5,641 bases of DNA from NCBI GenBank assembly GCA_964598725.1, contig CAZRCW010000008.1:1-5641 (forward strand), written 5' to 3'. The DNA comes from JAGOTP01 sp964598725 (lineage in GTDB: Bacteria > Patescibacteriota > Patescibacteriia > 2-12-FULL-60-25). The position numbers and the translations under genes were made by a program. The notes below the pieces were generated by a model. It did no database searches. It was not told where the DNA came from and saw only the letters and a list, made by a program, of their open reading frames with translations. Below are positions 1 to 3,803 of the stretch, piece by piece; position 1 is the first letter of the stretch; every line of letters begins with the position of its first letter.

Positions 1-92
1 ACCACAACCAGCCGAAGGTACTCCAGCCCGAGTTCGAGCGGTGCACCATCTGCGGTATCCGCGGCGAGCATCTGCCGAAGGAGTGGCGATGA
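1..92 (+). CDS. C-terminal end of a small CxxC (zinc-knuckle type) protein, partial
   Basis: Only the last 29 codons are in the window, read from base 3 to the TGA at 90-92; the start lies upstream. The visible part carries a Cys-Thr-Ile-Cys-Gly motif followed by a short basic/acidic tail ending Lys-Glu-Trp-Arg. A CxxCG motif of this kind is half of a zinc ribbon; the other half would have to lie upstream, or downstream as the single His in the tail. The stop overlaps the ATG of the next gene as ATGA (89-92), the usual sign of translational coupling in phage operons, and this supports the frame being real although it is too short to stand out as an ORF. Function unknown. The frame is well supported; the zinc-binding role is inference. 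Confidence 0.72.
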   Translation, partial: HNQPKVLQPEFERCTICGIRGEHLPKEWR

Positions 93-355
93 GCGAGATG
101 GAGTTCGACTTCGGGGTCATCCCGGAGAAGGCCAACACCTCGGGCATTCCCGCCAAGTACGATGGCTGGTGCAAGGCTTGCGGAGAGCCCATCTGGCAGG
201 GTACTGACCTCATCACCTACGACAAGCAGTACGATACGTACGTTCACCTGGGCTGCTACACTGAGCCCACACCCACTTCCGAGCCGATGCCGCAGGGTAT
301 GTGCATGGTTTGCTGGCAGGCTCGGGCTGCGAACGGAACATGCGGATGTCTATGA
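89..355 (+). CDS. Small cysteine-rich, putative zinc-binding phage protein (88 aa)
   Basis: The start at 89 is preferred over the in-frame ATG at 41 because GAAGGAG (77-83) sits 5 bases ahead of it and because it overlaps the previous stop as ATGA. Residues 28-31 are Cys-Lys-Ala-Cys-Gly followed by a Pro-Ile-x-x-Gly turn, and residues 53-56 are His-Leu-Gly-Cys. This Cx2C...Hx2C spacing, with an aromatic-rich strand between, is the layout of a PARP-like or treble-clef zinc finger common in small actinophage proteins. A second cluster closes the protein: Cys72, Cys75, Cys85 and Cys87, which could bind a second metal. No enzyme motif is seen. It is the first complete gene of the left-hand operon and its TGA overlaps the next ATG. 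Possible roles are binding of nucleic acid or a host protein, but the sequence does not decide. Confidence 0.88.
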   Translation: MSEMEFDFGVIPEKANTSGIPAKYDGWCKACGEPIWQGTDLITYDKQYDTYVHLGCYTEPTPTSEPMPQGMCMVCWQARAANGTCGCL

Positions 356-624
356 ATCACGTCTGGGTACGGATTACAATCCTCCCCATCGACGTCGAGC
401 TGATCACTGTCGAAGGAGGTGATGAAACCTTCCACTACACGTACAAGACCGAGGAGAGGATCAAGGCGGAGGAGGAGTCGGCGTTCGGTTGCTACCTTTG
501 CGACGTGCCGATGACCGCTGAGACCTACCACCAACCCTGTACGGGAGTGACAGATGATGATCTCCAAGCTATTCTCAGTGCTACTTCTGATGATGCTCAC
601 GATGGCGATGGCCGCACCGGCTGA
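352..624 (+). CDS. Small putative zinc-finger protein (90 aa), 3' end overlapping the next gene
   Basis: The ATG at 352 overlaps the preceding TGA (ATGA, 352-355); in-frame ATGs at 340 and 346 and a GTG at 301 are possible, and no strong ribosome site separates them. The N-terminal 33 residues look like beta strands; residues 34-42 are a charged Glu/Lys helix. Cys47, Cys50, His60 and Cys63 give a Cx2C...Hx2C zinc-binding pattern resembling the protein upstream, so the two may be diverged relatives. The last 23 residues (Thr/Asp-rich, then Asp-Asp-Ala-His-Asp-Gly-Asp-Gly) are coded in the 71 bases that also encode the signal peptide of the next gene, an unusually long overlap for this window. 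A near-perfect internal Shine-Dalgarno sequence lies at 413-423. Function unknown. Confidence 0.75.
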   Translation: MNHVWVRITILPIDVELITVEGGDETFHYTYKTEERIKAEEESAFGCYLCDVPMTAETYHQPCTGVTDDDLQAILSATSDDAHDGDGRTG

Positions 625-1036
625 AGCCCCGACGCGACGGTCCCTAGGCGGGCCAGGGATCGAGAAGATGACTCGCGCGAGCATCGACCCCTCGGCCCCC
701 GTTCCTACGCACTATGAGCGACCTAGGTTCTCACCAAAGCCAGTAGTCGCCAAGATCAAGGTCATCCGAGACAAGAGCCTCGAGACGATCCGTAAGTGTA
801 TCGCCTGGCGGGAGTCCAGGAACACGCCGACTGCCAAGAACAAGAGAACTAGCGCCTCTGGTCTCTACCAGTTCATCGACAAGACCTGGAACAAGTACCG
901 GGGCTACGCCCATGCCTGGCAGGCACCTGCCTCAGTCCAGACCGAGAAGTTCTACAAGTCATGGGCATACTGGAAGCAGACGTACGGGACGTACAAGATG
1001 AACCCCTGGAACTACCCGCCTAACCAGTGCTGGTAG
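554..1036 (+). CDS. Secreted transglycosylase-like (Rpf/lysozyme-fold) protein, 160 aa
   Basis: Residues 1-20 form a clear Sec signal peptide: Lys5, a Leu/Met-rich core at 6-19, and an Ala-Met-Ala/Ala cleavage site near residue 20. A Pro/Arg-rich linker (about 21-72) leads to a compact domain at 75-160. It has Cys-Ile-Ala-Trp-Arg-Glu-Ser (82-88), where Glu87 matches the catalytic acid of lysozyme-fold transglycosylases; Ser-Gly-Leu-Tyr-Gln-Phe (102-107); Thr-Trp (111-112); and a terminal Tyr-Pro-Pro-Asn-Gln-Cys-Trp. This order is typical of actinobacterial resuscitation-promoting-factor-like domains and of the transglycosylase-like proteins of their phages; Cys82 and Cys159 could form a disulfide after export. 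The likely role is cleavage of cell-wall peptidoglycan outside the membrane. GGGAG (543-547) serves the ATG at 554, with a second ATG at 557. No holin is next to it, so it is not evidently part of a lysis cassette. It lies just upstream of a sigma-like gene. Confidence 0.88.
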   Translation: MMISKLFSVLLLMMLTMAMAAPAEAPTRRSLGGPGIEKMTRASIDPSAPVPTHYERPRFSPKPVVAKIKVIRDKSLETIRKCIAWRESRNTPTAKNKRTSASGLYQFIDKTWNKYRGYAHAWQAPASVQTEKFYKSWAYWKQTYGTYKMNPWNYPPNQCW

Positions 1037-1043
1037 TCGTCCG

Positions 1044-1631
1044 ATGGGGGAATATGCCTACGAGGATTACCGTAGCATGATTCATTCCAAGGCCGCGCTA
1101 ACCTACTTCAGCCTGATTCCCCAGGGCGACTTCGGAGTAGAAGACCTAGAGCAGGAAGGCTACTTCATCTTCCTGAACGCGGCCCGGACTTACGACCAGC
1201 AGAAGGGAAAACTTCAGTTTGCCCACTACCTCTGGATGAAACTCCACTTCGGGTTCAAGGACTACTTCCGTAAGCTAGACTACCTGCCCCGCGGGCTCAG
1301 TAGTCGTAGAGCCGAACCCCTCTACAGCCACCCCGCTCGGCTAGAAACAGTTCTAGAACTTGCTGACGAGTGGGGCCTTCCTCGATCCCTGAAGCACCAT
1401 GATGACATCGAGAAGATCGATGAGCACGATGTCGTGGAGCGCTTCTGGGCTTCTTTTCTGGAAGAGCTTCCGTACCACCACCGAGTGGCGTTCAACACTT
1501 GGCGCCACACAGGGTCACAGGTCCGCGCAGCAGAGGCGGCCAACATCAGCGAGGGCCGGATGTCACAGCTGATGAAGAAACTAGATCAAGCTGCGATCGA
1601 CTATGGCAAGGCTCTACGGGGTCACGATTAG
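1044..1631 (+). CDS. Sigma-70 family-like RNA polymerase sigma factor (195 aa)
   Basis: Two sigma modules are recognisable. Residues 29-83 resemble region 2: Asp34-Leu-Glu-Gln-Glu-Gly, a helix ending in Ala-Arg-Thr-Tyr-Asp, then Lys-Gly-x-x-x-Phe-x-x-Tyr-x-x-x-x-Leu, followed by an Arg/Leu-Pro-Arg element like the region 2.4/3.0 junction. Residues 139-192 resemble region 4: Glu-Leu-Pro, a helix, then Val-Arg-Ala-Ala-Glu-Ala-Ala-Asn-Ile-Ser-Glu-Gly-Arg-Met-Ser-Gln-Leu as the helix-turn-helix that would contact the -35. The linker (84-138) is acidic and region 1.1 is absent, so it is a small phage-type or group 3/ECF-sized sigma. It would bind core polymerase and redirect it to certain promoters. 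It starts 7 bases after the transglycosylase stop with no obvious ribosome site; Met12 (1077), with GAGG at 1062-1065, is an alternative. Seven leucines use CTA, unlike genes further right. Its stop sits inside the 14-base operator-like motif. Confidence 0.82.
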   Translation: MGEYAYEDYRSMIHSKAALTYFSLIPQGDFGVEDLEQEGYFIFLNAARTYDQQKGKLQFAHYLWMKLHFGFKDYFRKLDYLPRGLSSRRAEPLYSHPARLETVLELADEWGLPRSLKHHDDIEKIDEHDVVERFWASFLEELPYHHRVAFNTWRHTGSQVRAAEAANISEGRMSQLMKKLDQAAIDYGKALRGHD

Positions 1632-1636
1632 ATAAC
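1623..1636 (+). promoter_or_regulatory. Operator-like 14-mer, copy 1 (CACGATTAGATAAC)
   Basis: This matches copies at 2260-2273 (opposite strand, one difference) and 3707-3720 (three differences); consensus MACGATTWGRTAAC. It overlaps the stop codon of the sigma-like gene and lies 15 bases upstream of the proposed -35 of the next operon, centred near -58. The site is asymmetric, so a monomeric or directional factor is more likely than a simple palindrome binder. The repetition is seen; the regulatory role is inferred. Confidence 0.6.
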
Positions 1637-1651
1637 AATGTCGAGGGTCCG

Positions 1652-1697
1652 TAGGGACTGATCGACGGAGCCGATAGGGTTTACTTGATCGATCGAC
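1652..1697 (+). promoter_or_regulatory. Promoter-like element for the 1711-2257 operon
   Basis: A weak -35 (TAGGGA, 1652-1657), a 17-base spacer and a -10 of TAGGGT (1675-1680) precede ATCGATCGAC (1688-1697), which would be the first transcribed bases. The same ATCGATCGAC occurs at the equivalent place (2926-2935) in front of another operon. The hexamers alone are poor; the case rests on the shared layout across five intergenic regions. A short hairpin, GTCC/GGAC (1647-1650 with 1655-1658), covers the -35. Confidence 0.5.
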
Positions 1698-1710
1698 TGA
1701 GGAGGTGAAC

Positions 1711-1896
1711 ATGAGCAAGTACATCGTGGTAGTGAACACTGACGAGGAGCCCGCAGTTCTCGGCCCCTTCGTTAGCCTTCGCGCTGCGCAGAAGATCGGT
1801 GAAGGACTCAGCGACCGCTGGGACCTCGGCTTCGAGGTTCACCCCATCCACCGAACGATCGGCGAGTACCTACGAGCCATAGGAGACACGGAATGA
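1711..1896 (+). CDS. Small alpha/beta phage protein of unknown function (61 aa)
   Basis: ATG at 1711 is chosen because GAGGAGGT (1699-1706) stands 5 bases from it; the GTG at 1705 lies inside that ribosome site. The protein opens with a hydrophobic strand (Tyr-Ile-Val-Val-Val), continues Glu-Glu-Pro-Ala-Val-Leu-Gly-Pro-Phe, and then has a helix (Leu-Arg-Ala-Ala-Gln-Lys-Ile-Gly-Glu) and a second strand near Phe-Glu-Val-His-Pro. A strand, a Gly-Pro-Phe turn and an 'xAAxxxAE' helix recur in many tiny actinophage proteins, none with a function known to me. There is no cysteine pair, membrane segment or catalytic motif. It is the first gene of a three-gene operon and overlaps the next as ATGA (1893-1896). 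Confidence 0.9.
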   Translation: MSKYIVVVNTDEEPAVLGPFVSLRAAQKIGEGLSDRWDLGFEVHPIHRTIGEYLRAIGDTE

Positions 1897-2105
1897 AGTA
1901 CTGCCCGGAATGCGGAGCCAGCGGCTACCAGTGGCCGAAGACCAAGCTCGGCGTCGACATCTGTCGGTGTGGGAATGGCGATCTCACGGAGGTCACCGAA
2001 GGGCTGGTCATGGTAGAGTTCCAGTCTCTGATCGAGTCGCAGTTCACGCCGTTCGACCGCCACGTCATGGAGGCGCTGGCGGTGGCCAACGAGGAGGACA
2101 CATGA
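1893..2105 (+). CDS. Small zinc-ribbon protein (70 aa)
   Basis: Cys4-Pro-Glu-Cys7-Gly and Cys24-Arg-Cys26-Gly form a compact N-terminal zinc ribbon; the second half uses CxC rather than the usual CxxC. The remaining 44 residues form a helical, mildly acidic segment. AGGAGA (1881-1886) is 6 bases from the ATG, and the start and stop overlap both neighbours as ATGA, so the three genes are made together. Ribbons of this size usually bind nucleic acid or a protein partner; which one here cannot be seen. Confidence 0.9.
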   Translation: MKYCPECGASGYQWPKTKLGVDICRCGNGDLTEVTEGLVMVEFQSLIESQFTPFDRHVMEALAVANEEDT

Positions 2106-2257
2106 ACTGGTGGTGGTTGATCGGATGGGTGATGGTCGTAGTGGGGGCCCTGTTCCTCGTTCTCCCATTCCTCATCACTAGCAAGCGTGCTGACCGTCGG
2201 GCGAGGGCCTGGAAGGCCTTCTCCGAGGGCAAGTGGCAAGGGAAGCACTGGGAGTAA
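2102..2257 (+). CDS. Single-span membrane miniprotein (51 aa)
   Basis: The ATG at 2102 overlaps the previous TGA and follows GAGGAGGA (2091-2098). After Met-Asn come three tryptophans, then an uninterrupted hydrophobic stretch (about residues 6-25, Leu/Val/Phe/Ile-rich with Gly8, Gly15 and Pro22), and then a strongly basic segment (Lys28, Arg29, Arg32, Arg33, Arg35, Lys38). By the positive-inside rule the short N-terminus would face out and the basic tail the cytoplasm. It could be a membrane-active phage protein (superinfection exclusion or a small holin-like or inhibitory peptide), but no motif identifies it. The basic tail ends Lys-His-Trp-Glu. Confidence 0.85.
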   Translation: MNWWWLIGWVMVVVGALFLVLPFLITSKRADRRARAWKAFSEGKWQGKHWE

Positions 2258-2259
2258 GC

Positions 2260-2273
2260 GTTATCAAATCGTG
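2260..2273 (-). promoter_or_regulatory. Operator-like 14-mer, copy 2 (CACGATTTGATAAC on the minus strand)
   Basis: It begins 2 bases after the stop of the membrane miniprotein gene and lies 11 bases before the -35 of the HTH gene, centred near -54. It differs from copy 1 at one base but is in the opposite orientation. Role inferred from recurrence and position. Confidence 0.6.
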
Positions 2274-2284
2274 ATCCGCTCGCC

Positions 2285-2323
2285 TTGACGGGAGCTGACC
2301 AAGATGGCAGGATAGGCATATCG
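2285..2323 (+). promoter_or_regulatory. Promoter-like element for the HTH-protein gene
   Basis: TTGACG (2285-2290), a 17-base spacer and CAGGAT (2308-2313) are followed 6 bases later by ATCG (2320-2323), the likely start of the transcript. The -35 and its flank (TCGCCTTGAC) are identical to those at 2886-2895, so the -35 is the firm part; the -10 is weak. GCTC (2278-2281) and GAGC (2292-2295) can pair and leave TTGAC in the loop. Confidence 0.55.
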
Positions 2324-2327
2324 CCCC

Positions 2328-2354
2328 ACCGACCGAGGGGCCAACCGACCGAGG
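2328..2354 (+). repeat. Direct repeat ACCGACCGAGG in the 5' leader
   Basis: Two perfect 11-base copies (2328-2338 and 2344-2354) are offset by 16 bases. The second runs into the true ribosome site (GAGGAGGT, 2351-2358). The first ends GAGGGG and may act as a standby ribosome site or a target for leader binding; it may also simply be a local duplication. Confidence 0.55.
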
Positions 2355-2364
2355 AGGTCGTCGC

Positions 2365-2781
2365 ATGACCGAGCAGGACGAGACTACTTTCACCGCGAAG
2401 CAGCTCGCGCGGAAGCTCAACACCGACCCGAAGACGCTGCGCAAGTTCCTCCGCAGCAAGGAGTCGCCCATCGAGGCCGTCGGGCAGGGGGGTCGCTACG
2501 AGTTCGACGCGGACGCGGCCAAGCTGATCGCCGCCGGCTTCAAGGACTGGGGCGGGGTCAAGCCCACGAAGCTCAAGGGTGCCGAGGAGGAGGTCGAGAC
2601 CGAGGAGGTCGAGGCCCCCGCCAAGAAGCCCCGCGCCCCGCGGAAGCCGAAGGCGACCAAGGGGGTCGAGGTGCCCGTGATCGAGGACGCCATCGAGGAG
2701 CTCGACATCGAGGAGCCCTCCGCCGAGGAGCTCGAGGAGATTGAGGACCTGGACGACCTCTTCGACGAGCTCGAAGACTGA
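2365..2781 (+). CDS. Helix-turn-helix DNA-binding protein with basic linker and acidic tail (138 aa)
   Basis: Residues 9-47 hold a helix-turn-helix: Phe-Thr-Ala-Lys-Gln-Leu-Ala, then Thr-Asp-Pro-Lys-Thr-Leu-Arg-Lys-Phe-Leu-Arg-Ser as the recognition helix, and Val-Gly-Gln-Gly-Gly-Arg-Tyr-Glu-Phe as a wing-like hairpin. This block recurs in actinophage DNA-binding proteins, some annotated as HTH or Lsr2-like. Three charge zones follow: acidic 73-83, a basic Lys/Arg/Pro/Ala linker at 85-99 resembling an AT-hook or histone-tail stretch, and a very acidic Glu/Asp/Leu tail at 107-138. The layout suggests a nucleoid-type or regulatory protein whose tail competes for DNA or recruits a partner. GAGGAGGT (2351-2358) fixes the ATG. 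The gene stands alone between its own promoter and a terminator, as an autoregulated regulator would. It is markedly GC-richer than the genes to its left. Confidence 0.88.
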   Translation: MTEQDETTFTAKQLARKLNTDPKTLRKFLRSKESPIEAVGQGGRYEFDADAAKLIAAGFKDWGGVKPTKLKGAEEEVETEEVEAPAKKPRAPRKPKATKGVEVPVIEDAIEELDIEEPSAEELEEIEDLDDLFDELED

Positions 2782-2844
2782 GCTCGAGGGGGTCATGGCT
2801 GAATGCCCCGTGACTCAAACGATCCGGCTTAGTAGGACGCCCCT

Positions 2845-2875
2845 CCAGATGCCCCGCGAAAGCGGGGTTTTCTGG
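2845..2875 (+). terminator. Intrinsic terminator after the HTH-protein gene
   Basis: Six GC-rich pairs, CCCCGC (2852-2857) and GCGGGG (2862-2867), close a GAAA tetraloop and are followed by TTTT (2868-2871). An outer arm, CCAG (2845-2848) with CTGG (2872-2875), can close around the T-tract. Strong by eye. The same outer CCAG/TCTGGTGT arm recurs at the second terminator (5394-5433). Confidence 0.85.
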
Positions 2876-2890
2876 TGTCGGCACATCGCC

Positions 2891-2935
2891 TTGACAGGGT
2901 TTCACGGATGCCATAGCATTGAAGTATCGATCGAC
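2891..2935 (+). promoter_or_regulatory. Promoter for the 2961-3695 operon
   Basis: TTGACA (perfect -35, 2891-2896), a 17-base spacer and TAGCAT (2914-2919) give the best sigma-70-type promoter in the window. ATCGATCGAC (2926-2935) follows 6 bases after the -10 and would be the first transcribed bases, matching 1688-1697. The promoter begins only 15 bases after the terminator arm, so the two operons are cleanly insulated. It lacks the 14-base operator-like motif. Confidence 0.7.
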
Positions 2936-2960
2936 CACGACAAGGAAGGAAGTGATTCAC

Positions 2961-3230
2961 ATGGCTCGCTGCGAGGATTTCCCCTGCTGCGGTCACACGC
3001 TGGAGGAGGGCTGCGACCCGCTCCCCACCGGCGACGACATGCTCCGCGACCCGGCTCGCTACCACATCGGTTGCGACCACAACACGGGCTACTGCGAGTA
3101 CGAGCCCGACGACGAGGACATGGACGACGACGACGGTCTCACCGACGCCGAGGCCGATGCCCAGACCCTCATCTCCGCAGGGTGGGGTACCCACGAGGAC
3201 TACAACTACTACGAGAACGAGGAGTACTGA
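2961..3230 (+). CDS. Cysteine-rich, acidic small phage protein (89 aa)
   Basis: AAGGAAGGAAG (2942-2952) lies 8 bases before ATG 2961; an in-frame GTG at 2952 is less likely because it sits in that ribosome site. The first 45 residues are rich in possible metal ligands: Cys4, Cys9-Cys10-Gly-His12, Cys18, His35, Cys38, His40 and Cys45. The Cys-Cys-Gly-His followed by Gly-Cys arrangement is one I associate with small actinophage proteins. The second half is very acidic (Asp/Glu run at 48-58) and ends with Tyr/Glu/Asn-rich residues, as in DNA-mimic or protein-binding tails. It is the first gene of a three-gene operon; its TGA shares a base with the next ATG (TGATG, 3228-3232). Function unknown. 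It shares an 18-base exact stretch with the gene at 4097. Confidence 0.88.
   Translation: MARCEDFPCCGHTLEEGCDPLPTGDDMLRDPARYHIGCDHNTGYCEYEPDDEDMDDDDGLTDAEADAQTLISAGWGTHEDYNYYENEEY
3022..3039 (+). repeat. 18-base exact repeat shared with 4233-4250
   Basis: TCCCCACCGGCGACGACA occurs here and at 4233-4250, in the same codon phase, encoding Pro-Thr-Gly-Asp-Asp next to the cysteine motifs of two otherwise different zinc-type proteins. It could be the remnant of a shared module or a shared turn with the same preferred codons. Confidence 0.7.
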
Positions 3231-3466
3231 TGAACGGCCTCGACCCGGTGGCTCTCGACCGCCACATCACCGGCAACTACGGTGAGGACTTCCTCCGCGA
3301 CGAGCAGGAGCTCGAAGACCCGGAGACCTGCTCCTGGTGCACGACCGAGGTGGAGGACTCCGCGCTCAAGGAGACCAACGACGGGGAGCGCATCTGCCCG
3401 GTCTGCTGGAGCGACTACGAGAACAGGACCAACCCCGACCAGCCCGAAGGAGACCCCGATGAGTGA
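3230..3466 (+). CDS. Small zinc-ribbon protein (78 aa)
   Basis: ATG 3230 overlaps the previous stop by one base, and GAGGAG (3219-3224) is 5 bases away. Residues 11-20 read Arg-His-Ile-Thr-Gly-Asn-Tyr-Gly-Glu-Asp, a motif familiar from the N-termini of small actinophage proteins. Cys34-Ser-Trp-Cys37 and Cys56-Pro-Val-Cys59, 18 residues apart, form a classic two-knuckle zinc ribbon. The tail is Pro/Asp/Glu-rich. The gene overlaps the following one by 8 bases (3459-3466). Likely a binding protein rather than an enzyme; partner unknown. Confidence 0.9.
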   Translation: MNGLDPVALDRHITGNYGEDFLRDEQELEDPETCSWCTTEVEDSALKETNDGERICPVCWSDYENRTNPDQPEGDPDE

Positions 3467-3695
3467 CATCCGCGACTTCAAGATCAACAAGACCACGAAG
3501 GGCGCTACACATCAGAGCTTCACTCTCGAGACGGAGGAGGAGGGCACGCTCTGGCTCATCATCTCCAACGAGCTGGCCTACGAGCTGGCACACCAGCTTC
3601 AGAAGCACGTGGAGAAGGCCGCGGGGTTCCCCGAGGACTCGGAAGCCGCGCGCAACGGGCGCTTCTACTCCAAGTTCTACGGGATGCAGCCCTAG
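3459..3695 (+). CDS. Hypothetical small phage protein (78 aa)
   Basis: GAAGGAG (3446-3452) sits 6 bases before the ATG, which overlaps the previous gene by 8 bases. The first half has strand-like segments ending in Thr-Leu-Trp-Leu-Ile-Ile-Ser; the second has a helix (Glu-Leu-Ala-Tyr-Glu-Leu-Ala-His-Gln-Leu-Gln-Lys-His) and a basic, aromatic end (Arg-Phe-Tyr-Ser-Lys-Phe-Tyr). It has no cysteine, membrane segment or recognised motif. It is the last gene of its operon; the 14-base operator-like motif begins 11 bases after its stop. I do not recognise the family. Confidence 0.87.
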   Translation: MSDIRDFKINKTTKGATHQSFTLETEEEGTLWLIISNELAYELAHQLQKHVEKAAGFPEDSEAARNGRFYSKFYGMQP

Positions 3696-3706
3696 TCGCG
3701 CTAGAT

Positions 3707-3720
3707 AACGATTTGGTAAC
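3707..3720 (+). promoter_or_regulatory. Operator-like 14-mer, copy 3 (AACGATTTGGTAAC)
   Basis: It differs from copy 2 at two bases and lies 15 bases before the proposed -35 of the 3804-5390 operon, centred near -58. A partial second unit, GATAAC (3704-3709), overlaps its left end. Role inferred from recurrence and position. Confidence 0.58.
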
Positions 3721-3725
3721 TCGGC

Positions 3726-3754
3726 ATCCTGCCCGTATACGCGGGGTTCAGGAT
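3726..3754 (+). terminator. Terminator-like hairpin overlapping the next promoter
   Basis: ATCCTG (3726-3731) pairs perfectly with CAGGAT (3749-3754). Inside, CCCG (3732-3735) pairs with CGGG (3742-3745), leaving a TATACG loop and a small GTT bulge. There is no T-tract after it, so termination would be weak or factor-aided. Its loop is the proposed -35 of the downstream promoter. Confidence 0.5.
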
Positions 3755-3780
3755 GGCATATGATCTAAGCATGATCGACC
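3736..3780 (+). promoter_or_regulatory. Promoter-like element for the 3804-5390 operon
   Basis: A good -10, TATGAT (3759-3764), lies 17 bases after a weak -35, TATACG (3736-3741). ATGATCGACC (3771-3780) follows 6 bases after the -10, aligning with the starts of the other operons. The weak -35 plus the 14-base site upstream fits a promoter that needs an activator; this is inference. Confidence 0.58.
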
Positions 3781-3803
3781 ACCACACCAAGGAGGTAAGG
3801 AAC

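Noticed and set aside
422..511. 29-codon arginine-rich ORF after a near-perfect Shine-Dalgarno sequence
   Set aside because: The spacing from the ribosome site to the ATG is too short and the product looks like an out-of-frame reading; the 352 gene explains the bases.
1641..1665. Terminator after the sigma-like gene
   Set aside because: Only a 4-pair stem with a loose TCGA outer arm and no T-tract.
2065..2796. Long minus-strand open frame (243 codons), leucine-rich
   Set aside because: It is the mirror of the Glu-rich codons (GAG read as CTC) of the HTH gene, crosses a promoter region and has no ribosome site; the plus-strand gene there has a strong one and recognisable motifs.
2818..2831. 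Fourth copy of the 14-base site (AACGATCCGGCTTA)
   Set aside because: Only 8 of 14 bases match copy 3, it lies about 100 bases before the promoter start, and it sits ahead of a terminator rather than a -35.
2741..3229. Plus-strand frame running into the zinc-ribbon gene at 3230
   Set aside because: The upstream part crosses the terminator and promoter and is arginine-rich; the ribosome site and TGATG overlap place the start at 3230.
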